From Acidimicrobiia bacterium (lineage in GTDB: Bacteria > Actinomycetota > Acidimicrobiia > IMCC26256 > JAGNEX01): DNA of 64,000 nucleotides. The notes under the pieces are model-generated. The model was not told where the DNA came from. It saw only the letters and a program-made list of their open reading frames with translations, and made no database searches. Position 1 is the stretch's first letter. Each line of letters opens with the position of its first letter. This document shows, one piece after another, positions 55,470 to 63,324 of this stretch. Location of the stretch: contig JACJWE010000002.1 in the NCBI GenBank assembly GCA_020637365.1, positions 744,001 to 808,000 on the forward strand. The letters run 5' to 3'. Both the position numbers and the translations under genes were made by a program.

Positions 55470-55718
55470 CATCGGCGCCCCGACGCTGCTCTGCGAGTAG
55501 CGATGGGGCTGTCGATGGGGTCGGACGACGCTGTTTGAGCCCGTTTGTTCACGAGCATTCAGGCTTTCTCAAGACTTCCCAGAGCTCTGATTGAGTTCCG
55601 CGCAATTGTTTGCCGGACGCTCAATCACCCCGACATCGCCTGTCGAATACACCGCTAGTTCTGTTGAACGCCAAGGTCAGGCCGCAGGAGATAGCGAGAT
55701 GCGATGTCAGGAGTAACG

Positions 55719-57347
55719 ATGAAAGCAATACGAACGAGCAGTCGAGTTTTGGTGTTACTCGCGATGGTTGCGGTACTTCTGCTCTTGCTGCAACCACTCG
55801 CTGCCGATGCCGAACCGCTCGAGTGCGCGAACGCCAACACGTACACCGGCGACACGGTGATCGACACCGTAACCACGTCTCCGGACTTAGCGACAAAGAC
55901 CGCGACTGGGTCAATGACGATCCAGTTGCCCTCGGGACCCGCCTCGCTTGACTTCGAATTGTCGACGACCTATCGCGACCCGAACGGCAACCTCGCCAGG
56001 AACACCTTTTCGTTCGTCGAGACGTCACCAACGGCGGCGCGACCGTATGCCGGGGGTATCTCGACGTGGGGACAGCCCACAGTTTCTAACTACACGTTCG
56101 AAGTTGCGATGAATATCTCGAATGTCACCCCCCCTGACTCTGGTCTCCGCATGATCATGTATGGACAGGAGTTCTCGTCGCAGAACGGAAACTCCGCGTT
56201 CGACACCTATTCGATTACGGCGCTGGACAGTGCCGAGCCCGCCTACATCTACGACCCGGCAAACCAGCTGAGGTTCAACGGCAACCCCATTCCGGCTACT
56301 GGCCAACCGCTCGAGGCAGGCGAAGCATTCACGCAGATCGCCATTATTCCCAACAACACACTCCAGTGGTATGTGGCGCTTCCTGCGGACGCCACCCAGT
56401 TCAACTTCACGGCGAGTCGAGGCAACGTCTGGGAAGGTTTCAACTTCACCGCTGGTGCGGTCAACCTGTGCCCACCGGTAGCGAACGACGACTCGGCGAG
56501 CGTCTCCATCTCACCGTCGAGCCCGGCGGTGATTGATGTCATCGCCGGAACGATCACCGACGCCGTCAACGACCAGTCAAATCCCATCGTCTCGGGTACC
56601 CCTGACGAAGATCCTGACGGCATTGTCGCCAATGCAACGGTCACCCTGATTGATCCGGTGACAGGTTCGCCGACCACAGATCCGGTCGTTGTTTCGGGTG
56701 AGGGCACGTACGAAGTGGTCGACAACAAGGTGGTGTTCACCCCAGTGGCCTCGTTCACCGGCACCACAACGCCCATCTCATACCAACTGACCGATGTGCA
56801 AGGGCTGACCGCGACCGCCTCCATTCAGCTCGACGTGACCGTTGCTCTGGTTCCTCCGGTTGCGGTTGATGATGCCGCTGTGACTGACCCGGGTGTGCCG
56901 GTCGGCATTGATGTGGTTGGTAACGACACTGATGCTGATGGTTCGGTTGATCCGACGACGGTGATGTTGATTGACCCTGTCACGCAGGAGCCGACTTCTG
57001 ACCCGGTAACGATTCCTGGTGAGGGTACCTATGAGGTTGATCCGGTGACGGGTGAGGTGACGTTCACTCCCGAGGACGGCTTCGTCGGTGAGTCCACCGT
57101 CGACTACGTCGTCGCCGACGATGACGGCAACGTTTCTGATCCAGCGACGATCACCGTCACGGTTCAAGCGCCACTCGTTCCGCCGGTTGCGGTTGATGAT
57201 GACGCTGTGACCGAGCCGGGTGTGCCGGTTGGGATCGATGTGGTTGGTAACGACAGTGACAGCGACGGTGTGATCGACCCGACCACAGTCATGTTGATTG
57301 ACCCTGTCACGCAGGAGCCAACTTCTGACGAGTCGGTCCAGTGGTGA
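55719..57347 (+). CDS. giant CshA-repeat surface protein D, N-terminal part
   Basis: ATG 55719 with AGGAG (55709-55713) follows the anti-sigma gene by 250 bases. Signal peptide (hydrophobic run ending ADAEP), then a ~220-residue N-terminal beta-rich domain, and CshA-type fibril repeats from about 56850 (PPVAVDDAAVTDPGVPVGID, EGTYEVDPVTGEVTFTPEDG). The frame is lost near 57335, where the sequence looks like a join of two variants of the same repeat (ACTTCTGAC of one, GTCCAGTGGTG of the other). CshA-type repeats make extended adhesive fibrils in other Gram-positives. The protein continues to 61430. Confidence 0.75.
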   Translation: MKAIRTSSRVLVLLAMVAVLLLLLQPLAADAEPLECANANTYTGDTVIDTVTTSPDLATKTATGSMTIQLPSGPASLDFELSTTYRDPNGNLARNTFSFVETSPTAARPYAGGISTWGQPTVSNYTFEVAMNISNVTPPDSGLRMIMYGQEFSSQNGNSAFDTYSITALDSAEPAYIYDPANQLRFNGNPIPATGQPLEAGEAFTQIAIIPNNTLQWYVALPADATQFNFTASRGNVWEGFNFTAGAVNLCPPVANDDSASVSISPSSPAVIDVIAGTITDAVNDQSNPIVSGTPDEDPDGIVANATVTLIDPVTGSPTTDPVVVSGEGTYEVVDNKVVFTPVASFTGTTTPISYQLTDVQGLTATASIQLDVTVALVPPVAVDDAAVTDPGVPVGIDVVGNDTDADGSVDPTTVMLIDPVTQEPTSDPVTIPGEGTYEVDPVTGEVTFTPEDGFVGESTVDYVVADDDGNVSDPATITVTVQAPLVPPVAVDDDAVTEPGVPVGIDVVGNDSDSDGVIDPTTVMLIDPVTQEPTSDESVQW

Positions 57348-58399
57348 TCTCTGGTGAGGGTACCTATGAGGTTGATCCGGTCACCGGTGAGGTGACGTTC
57401 ACTCCCGAAGACGGCTTCGTCGGCGAATCCACCGTCGACTATGTCGTGAGCGATGACGACGGGAACGTTTCTGAGGCGACGATCACGGTCACGGTTCAAG
57501 CGCGCAAGTTCCGCCGGTTGCGGTTGATGATGACGCTGTCACCGAGCCGGGTGTGCCGGTCGGGATCGATGTGGTTGGTAACGACAGCGACAGCGACGGT
57601 GTGATCGACCCGACCACAGTCATGTTGATTGACCCTGTCACTCAGACGCCGACGAGTGGTCCGGTGGTATTCCGATCCTGGTGAGGTTGATCCCTATGAG
57701 AGGTGATCCGGAAGACCGGTGGAGGTGACCTTCACTCCCTGAGGACGGCTTCGTTGTTGCGGTGAGTCCACCATCGACTACGTCGGTTGATGACCGATGG
57801 TTCGGTTCTGATCCGGCGACGGGGTCACAGGCCGACAAGTGACCGTTCATTCCGAGGGTACCTATGAGGTTGCGGTTGACGATGACGCTGTGACCGAGGA
57901 CGGGTGAGTCCACCGTCGACCATGTCGGCGATCGATGTGTTTCTGATCCGGCGACGATCAGCGACAGCGACGGTTGTGACCCGACCACATGGGTGTCGGT
58001 GCGCTGGTAGGTACCGTTCCGCCGGTGAGGCTGGTTCACTCCGAGGACGGCTTCGTTGATTGACCCTGTCACTTCCAGACGCTTCTGTGTGTGGCCGGTA
58101 CCGAGGTTGATCCGGTCACCGGCGAGGTGACCTTCCGCCCGGGACGGCTTGCGGTGGTCCGGCGACCATCGACTACGTCGTGGCGATGACGACGGCAATG
58201 TTTCTGATCCGGCGACGATCACCGTCACGGTTCAAGCGCCACTCGTTCCGCCGGTTGCGGTTGATGATGACGCTGTGACCGAGCCGGGTGTGCCGGTTGG
58301 GATCGACGTGGTTGGTAACGACAGCGACAGCGACGGTGTGATCGACCCGACCACGGTGATGTTGATTGACCCTGTCACCAGAAGCCGACTTCTGCCCCG
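57348..58399 (+). pseudogene. protein D continued: damaged and scrambled CshA repeats
   Basis: From 57348 to about 57655 a third repeat is readable with a break near 57505. From about 57660 to 58200 the sequence is a patchwork: fragments of the repeat unit (GTGAGTCCACC, GACGGCTTCGTTG, ATTGACCCTGTCAC) appear shortened and in the wrong order, with stops in all frames. From about 58244 the next unit is clean, except for a break near 58378. The scrambled block corresponds to roughly one and a half units and looks like a failed consensus of several repeats. Confidence 0.6.
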
Positions 58400-59188
58400 G
58401 TGGTTATTCCTGGTGAAGGAACCTATGAGGTTGATCCGGTCACCGGTGAGGTGACCTTCACTCCTGAGGACGGCTTCGTGGGCGAGTCCACCATCGACTA
58501 CGTCGTGGCCGATGACGACGGGAACGTTTCTGATCCGGCGACGGTCACCGTCACGGTCGAAGCACCGCAGGCTGTGCCGGTTGCGGTTGATGATGACGCT
58601 GTGACCGACCCCGGTGTTCCCGTCGGCATCGATGTGGTTGGTAACGACAGCGACAGCGACGGTGTGATCGACCCGACGACGGTGATGTTGATTGACCCTG
58701 TCACTCAGACGCCGACGAGTGGTCCGGTGGTGATCTCTGGTGAGGGTACCTATGAGGTTGATCCGGTCACCGGTGAGGTGACGTTCACTCCCGAAGACGG
58801 CTTCGTCGGCGAGTCCACCATCGACTACGTCGTGGCCGATGACGACGGGAACGTTTCTAACGAGGCGACGATCACGGTCACGGTTCAAGCACCACTCGTT
58901 CCGCCGGTTGCGGTTGACGATGACGCCGTGACCGAGCCCGGTGTGCCGGTCGGCATTGACGTGGTTGGTAACGACAGTGACAGCGACGGTGTGATCGACC
59001 CGACCACAGTCATGTTGATTGACCCTGTCACGCAGGAGCCAACTTCTGACCCGGTAACGATTCCTGGTGAGGGTACCTATGAGGTTGATCCGGTGACGGG
59101 TGAGGTGACGTTCACTCCCGAGGACGGCTTCGTCGGTGAGTCCACCATCGACTACGTCGTGGCTGATGACGATCGGGAATGTTTCTGA
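58400..59188 (+). CDS. protein D continued: CshA-type repeats
   Basis: A clean frame through about 2.4 CshA-type units (PEDGFVGESTIDYVVADDDG repeated), ended by one inserted base near 59170 (GATGACGATCGGGAATG for GATGACGATGGGAATG). Not a separate gene: there is no start signal at 58400. Confidence 0.65.
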   Translation: MVIPGEGTYEVDPVTGEVTFTPEDGFVGESTIDYVVADDDGNVSDPATVTVTVEAPQAVPVAVDDDAVTDPGVPVGIDVVGNDSDSDGVIDPTTVMLIDPVTQTPTSGPVVISGEGTYEVDPVTGEVTFTPEDGFVGESTIDYVVADDDGNVSNEATITVTVQAPLVPPVAVDDDAVTEPGVPVGIDVVGNDSDSDGVIDPTTVMLIDPVTQEPTSDPVTIPGEGTYEVDPVTGEVTFTPEDGFVGESTIDYVVADDDRECF

Positions 59189-59993
59189 TCCGGCGACGAT
59201 CACGGTCACGGTTCAAGCACCGCAGGCTGTGCCGGTTGCGGTTGATGATGACGCTGTGACCGAGCCGGGTGTGCCGGTTGGGATTGATGTGGTTGGTAAC
59301 GACAGTGACAGCGACGGTGTGATCGACCCGACCACAGTCATGTTGATTGACCCTGTCACGCAGGAGCCGACGTCTGACCCGGTAACGATTCCTGGTGAGG
59401 GTACCTATGAGGTTGATCCGGTGACGGGTGAGGTGACGTTCACTCCTGAGGACGGCTTCGTCGGCGAGTCCACCATCGACTACGTCGTGGCTGATGACGA
59501 CGGGAATGTTTCTGATCCGGCGACGATCACCGTCACGGTTCAAGCGCCACTCGTTCCGCCGGTTGCGGTTGATGATGACGCTGTGACCGACCCGGGTGTG
59601 CCCGTCGGCATTGACGTGGTTGGTAACGACACCGATGCTGATGGGTCGGTTGATCCGACGACGGTGATGTTGATTGACCCTGTCACGCAGGAGCCGACGT
59701 CTGACCCGGTAACGATTCCTGGTGAGGGTACCTATGAGGTTGATCCGGTGACGGGTGAGGTGACGTTCACTCCTGAGGACGGCTTTGTTGGTGAGTCCAC
59801 TATTGACTATGTCGTCAGTGATGACGATGGGAATGTTTCTGATCCGGCGACGATCACCGTTGCGGTTCAAGCGCCACTCGTTGTGCCGGTTGCGGTTGAT
59901 GATGACGCTGTAACCGACCGGGTGTACCCGTCGGGATCGATGTGGTTGGTAATGACACCGACTCTGATGGTTCGGTTGATCCGACGACGGTGA
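59136..59993 (+). CDS. protein D continued: CshA-type repeats
   Basis: The restored frame carries two more units and part of a third. Units alternate between two variants of the middle section, PTSDPVTIPGEGTYE and PTSGPVVI(S/P)GEGTYE. The frame is lost near 59920, where ACCGACCGGGTG lacks one C of ACCGACCCGGGTG. Confidence 0.65.
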   Translation: MSPPSTTSWLMTIGNVSDPATITVTVQAPQAVPVAVDDDAVTEPGVPVGIDVVGNDSDSDGVIDPTTVMLIDPVTQEPTSDPVTIPGEGTYEVDPVTGEVTFTPEDGFVGESTIDYVVADDDGNVSDPATITVTVQAPLVPPVAVDDDAVTDPGVPVGIDVVGNDTDADGSVDPTTVMLIDPVTQEPTSDPVTIPGEGTYEVDPVTGEVTFTPEDGFVGESTIDYVVSDDDGNVSDPATITVAVQAPLVVPVAVDDDAVTDRVYPSGSMWLVMTPTLMVRLIRRR

Positions 59994-61447
59994 TGTTGAT
60001 TGACCCTGTCACGCAGGAGCCGACGTCTGACCCGGTAACGATTCCTGGTGAGGGCACCTATGAGGTTGATCCGGTGACGGGTGAGGTGACCTTCACTCCT
60101 GAAGACGGTTTCGTCGGTGAGTCCACCATCGACTACGTCGTGGCCGATGACGACGGCAATGTTTCTGATCCAGCGACGGTCACGGTCACGGTTCAAGCAC
60201 CACTCGTTCCGCCGGTTGCGGTTGACGATGACGCTGTAACCGAGCCCGGTGTACCGGTCGGCATTGACGTGGTTGGTAACGACAGTGACAGCGATGGTGT
60301 GATCGATCCGACGACGGTGATGTTGATTGACCCTGTCACGCAGGAGCCGACGTCTGACCCGGTAACGATCCCTGGTGAGGGTACCTATGAGGTTGATCCG
60401 GTGACGGGTGAGGTGACGTTCACTCCCGAGGACGGCTTCGTTGGTGAGTCCACTATTGACTATGTCGTTAGCGATGACGATGGGAATGTTTCTGATCCGG
60501 CGACGGTCACGGTCACGGTCGAAGCACCGCAGGCTGTGCCGGTTGCGGTTGATGATGACGCTGTGACCGAGCCGGGTGTGCCGGTCGGCATTGATGTGGT
60601 TGGTAACGACGCTGACAGCGACGGTGTGATCGATCCGACCACAGTGATGTTGATTGACCCTGTCACTGAGACGCCGACGAGTGGTCCGGTGGTTATTCCT
60701 GGTGAGGGTACCTATGAGGTTGATCCGGTGACGGGTGAGGTGACGTTCACTCCCGAGGACGGCTTCGTCGGTGAGTCCACCGTCGACTACGTCGTCGCTG
60801 ATGACGATGGGAATGTTTCTGATCCGGCGACGGTCACCGTCACGGTTCAAGCGGCGCAGGCTGTGCCGGTTGCGGTTGATGATGATGCGGTGACCGAGCC
60901 GGGTGTGCCGGTCGGCATTGACGTGGTTGGTAACGACAGCGACAGCGACGGTGTGATCGACCCGACCACGGTGATGTTGATTGACCCTGTCACGCAGGAG
61001 CCGACGTCTGACCCGGTAACGATTCCTGGTGAGGGTACCTATGAGGTTGATCCGGTGACGGGTGAGGTGACGTTCACTCCCGAGGACGGCTTCGTCGGTG
61101 AGTCCACCGTCGACTACGTCGTCGCCGACGATGACGGCAACGTTTCTGATCCAGCGACGATCACCGTCACGGTTCAAGCATCACCGGATGGCCCAGATCA
61201 ACCCGGTACAACGACGACCACGTCGCCCGCACAACCAGCCGACAATGCTGGCCAGACTCCCGGGGGATTGGGGCAGGCACCCGCCAGCCCCGGCGGCCAG
61301 ACGGGAACACAGGGGACTGGCGTGGACCGGACTGGCGGCGGCACAGCTAGCGCTCGTCGGAACGATGATCCTGGCTTTGGGAGGGGCCCTCGTGCTGATG
61401 GTTCGCCGTCGTCACTCGATCAACCGCTGAAACCGCGGAACCGTTGA
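59942..61447 (+). CDS. protein D C-terminal part: CshA-type repeats and LAWTG sorting-type tail (shifted frame)
   Basis: About four complete repeats, then a Thr/Pro/Gly-rich linker (TTTTTSPAQPADNAGQ). In the written frame it ends in an unfeatured tail at 61447. Near 61310, in the run ACAGGGGACTGG, a one-base shift opens a frame reading GLAWTGLAAAQLALVGTMIL followed by a hydrophobic helix and MVRRRHSINR, ending at 61430. That is a complete class-E-like LAxTG sorting signal, so the shifted frame is almost certainly the true C terminus. The sortase-like tail links this protein with A, B and C. Confidence 0.7.
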   Translation: MVGNDTDSDGSVDPTTVMLIDPVTQEPTSDPVTIPGEGTYEVDPVTGEVTFTPEDGFVGESTIDYVVADDDGNVSDPATVTVTVQAPLVPPVAVDDDAVTEPGVPVGIDVVGNDSDSDGVIDPTTVMLIDPVTQEPTSDPVTIPGEGTYEVDPVTGEVTFTPEDGFVGESTIDYVVSDDDGNVSDPATVTVTVEAPQAVPVAVDDDAVTEPGVPVGIDVVGNDADSDGVIDPTTVMLIDPVTETPTSGPVVIPGEGTYEVDPVTGEVTFTPEDGFVGESTVDYVVADDDGNVSDPATVTVTVQAAQAVPVAVDDDAVTEPGVPVGIDVVGNDSDSDGVIDPTTVMLIDPVTQEPTSDPVTIPGEGTYEVDPVTGEVTFTPEDGFVGESTVDYVVADDDGNVSDPATITVTVQASPDGPDQPGTTTTTSPAQPADNAGQTPGGLGQAPASPGGQTGTQGTGVDRTGGGTASARRNDDPGFGRGPRADGSPSSLDQPLKPRNR

Positions 61448-61527
61448 GTTCCTGGCCTCTTCTCTGAGAGGGATCAGGGGACTGCCGGTTCGGTGAGGAC
61501 AAAGCAGTAATCGCGAAGAGCAGCGGT

Positions 61528-61570
61528 CACGTCGGTCGGGTCTGTCGGCTAACGAAGACCAACCGACGTG
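61528..61570 (+). terminator. hairpin behind protein D
   Basis: CACGTCGGT (61528-61536) pairs with ACCGACGTG (61562-61570), and inside it GGTCT (61539-61543) pairs with AGACC (61556-61560). Located about 100 bases after the corrected stop. Confidence 0.5.
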
Positions 61571-61611
61571 GCTCGCTGCAAAAGAACCGATCACTGTTTA
61601 GATGAGGTGTT

Positions 61612-61638
61612 GGCCGTGTCTCGCTCAGGGACACGGCC
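61612..61638. terminator. 9-bp perfect hairpin
   Basis: GGCCGTGTC (61612-61620), 9-base loop, GACACGGCC (61630-61638). Could terminate either the giant gene or, from the other side, the toxin-antitoxin transcript. Confidence 0.5.
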
Positions 61639-61855
61639 GATGCTGGGCGGGCATCGTGTGCAGCCCGTCAATCTCCCATCTTCCAACTCTTGCGCTCAGC
61701 ATGGTCGGAGACAGGACACACGCCTACGGCTCGCATGTTTGGGTTGGTGGTATCCGGTCCAAGTAGACCGTTCAAGGGTCGTTGAAACCGATGCGTCGTG
61801 CCGTGAACCGTCCGCCGCCGACGTTGGATGAAGGCTCTTCGGATTGGGGCGAGCT

Positions 61856-62299
61856 CTAAGTTGGGTGCGGGTCCGCCAGAAGCGGTTCAGCGTGGGACCT
61901 GGGGGTCAGTCGGGTGTGAGGAACTGGCAGGTTGGCCCCTGGAGCATTCACCAGACGACGATCCAGGGTGGCTAAAGGAGCGTCGAGCAGTTCGGCAGCC
62001 GCCACGTACCACGCGTCGTAGGCGGAGAGATTGTGTCGCAGCTCCCAGACCCGACCCGCCACAACCGAGTAGTCGACGAGCTGTAACCGCAACTGCGCAA
62101 AGTCCGCGTAGGCGAGCGAGGCGATGACATCGGTGATCTGATCCGTCGTCACGGCCCGCCGAAGGACATTGGTCACCTCGGCGGCGAGCAGATGCGGAGC
62201 CGCCAGGTCGGTGGTCAGCAGGCTTTCGGCCCAGCGTCCGTCTGGGCCAGAATCGACGAGTGCGGCAACGGCGACAGAAGCGTCGATCACCAACGTCAT
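61856..62299 (-). CDS. vapC: PIN-domain toxin, VapC type
   Basis: 147 residues. PIN-domain acidic residues: Asp in MTLVIDASVAVAAL, Glu in APHLLAAEVTNVLRR, Asp in SAYDAWYVAAAELL and Asp in LATLDRRL. VapC proteins are Mg-dependent ribonucleases held inactive by the cognate antitoxin. The start ATG overlaps the antitoxin stop by four bases. Confidence 0.85.
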   Translation of the reverse strand: MTLVIDASVAVAALVDSGPDGRWAESLLTTDLAAPHLLAAEVTNVLRRAVTTDQITDVIASLAYADFAQLRLQLVDYSVVAGRVWELRHNLSAYDAWYVAAAELLDAPLATLDRRLVNAPGANLPVPHTRLTPRSHAEPLLADPHPT

Positions 62300-62529
62300 C
62301 GACGGCCAGCGTCCAGGTGATCAATGATCTGGTCGGACGGAAGGGTTGATTCTGTGCGCCGCTTGCGTTCGATGATCCGTTCCGCGAGGACGTAGGGGTC
62401 GGGTCGGCTCGCGAGGTCGATCAGCTCTTTGCGGAGATACTCCTGGAGTGAACGCCCCGAGCGAGCAGCACGAGAGGCAAGCTCATCACGAGTGCTTGAG
62501 GGAACGTCTCGGACGGTGATCGACGGCAT
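62296..62529 (-). CDS. vapB: ribbon-helix-helix antitoxin, VapB/FitA-like
   Basis: 77 residues. The N-terminal RHH (PSITVRDVPSSTRDELASRA then GRSLQEYLRKELI) binds DNA; the C-terminal part (about 45-77) should wrap the toxin. Expected to repress its own promoter, upstream of 62529. Coupled to the toxin by an ATGA overlap. Confidence 0.85.
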   Translation of the reverse strand: MPSITVRDVPSSTRDELASRAARSGRSLQEYLRKELIDLASRPDPYVLAERIIERKRRTESTLPSDQIIDHLDAGRR

Positions 62530-62672
62530 GCCTGTATTTTAGCGGCAATGCCTTCAATGTGCTGACGACGGCGACGGGCCTTTGACCTTTAGGAGGTCAG
62601 CGGATAGGGGCTCGATGAGTGGCCACTCCTGGGCTCTGCAGCATTGTGGGGCAGGCGCTGTGTGCAGCATCG

Positions 62673-63250
62673 TCACTCGAACCGGCTCCGGCCACTAGCC
62701 GGATGAAGTGATTCCTGAGATGAGCCAGCGGAGGCTGTTTTGGAATCGCGAGCGGGCGCTATCGGGGTCAGGGCTGCCAGAAGGATCCGCCGACGGCGAA
62801 GCGCGGCGGCACCGATCGCGTGGACGATAAGAACTGAGCGGGCGGCGTCTACGTCGTCGATGTCGAGATCAGTCAGCCATGTATCCATCCGGCGTCCGAG
62901 TCGCTGGGCGTTGTCGCCCTGGGCCCCTGGCGCTGGACGTACCCTTCGACGGCGCCGGGATGAGCGACCAGGACGTCATAAGTCGCCTCCATCATGGCGA
63001 TGAGTCCGGCGATGGGAGCGGCGGTGGCGGGTTCGTCGATGTCGCCGAGTAGGTCGTCGAGAGCTCTGTCCAGCAGTTGGTCTCGATCGGCTGTGGTAGG
63101 TGTACACGGCGTTGGGGTGGACCCGAGGCTGCGTGCTACCGCCCGAACTGTCACCCCAGACGCCCCATCTTCATCCAGCAACGACCGAGCGGCGGCGACC
63201 ACGTCTGCTTGCTGCAGTCCGGCTCGTTTTCCTGGAGCACGTTGTGTCAC
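62673..63250 (-). CDS. TetR-family transcriptional regulator with frame breaks
   Basis: Start ATG 63250. An N-terminal TetR helix set (QQADVVAAARSLLDEDGASG, VTVRAVARSLG) is followed by a patch where two nearby indels garble the recognition helix: the shifted frame gives VHPNAVYTY, normal for TetR. Then DRDQLLDRALDDLLGDID continues in frame. A third break near 62890 separates the last part, MDTWLTDLDIDDVDAARSVL, ending at 62673. Corrected length is about 190 residues. Uncorrected, the readable frame is 62873-63250. It faces the hydrolase gene across a perfect palindrome, its probable operator. Confidence 0.65.
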
Positions 63251-63268
63251 GGCTCGACATCGTAGAGG

Positions 63269-63301
63269 TTCCCGATACTGTACGGTGTACAGTATCGGGA
63301 A
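63269..63301. promoter_or_regulatory. perfect palindrome, probable TetR operator in a divergent promoter
   Basis: TTCCCGATACTGTAC (63269-63283) and GTACAGTATCGGGAA (63287-63301) are exact inverted repeats around GGT, 19 bases upstream of the TetR start and 24 upstream of the hydrolase start. Length and place fit an operator for the divergent TetR-type regulator, covering both promoters. Confidence 0.75.
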
Positions 63302-63324
63302 AATGATTGGAGCGGAGATGACTG

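Larger units (their letters stand above)
56850..61185 (+). repeat. array of about twelve ~325-bp CshA-type repeats
   Basis: Unit starts (CCGGTTGCGGTTGATGATG) recur near 56860, 57183, 57518, 58248, 58580, 58905, 59231, 59561, 59888, 60218, 60540 and 60866, a period of about 325-330 bases (108-110 residues). Bases are nearly identical between units, so the array is prone to recombination and to misassembly. Confidence 0.85.
61448..61855. other. 408-bp intergenic region with two hairpins
   Basis: Between the giant gene D and the toxin gene. It contains two inverted repeats (listed) and no coding sequence that I can support. Confidence 0.4.

Noticed and set aside
59867..61177. Long minus-strand open frames (for example 436 residues) opposite the CshA repeats
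   Set aside because: They repeat with the same period as the coding strand, are full of Arg/His/Asn and have no start signals or family features; they are shadows of the repeat.
56850..61185. Regularly spaced near-identical repeats considered as a CRISPR-like array
   Set aside because: The period is about 325 bases, the repeats are contiguous and coding, and there are no spacers or cas genes.
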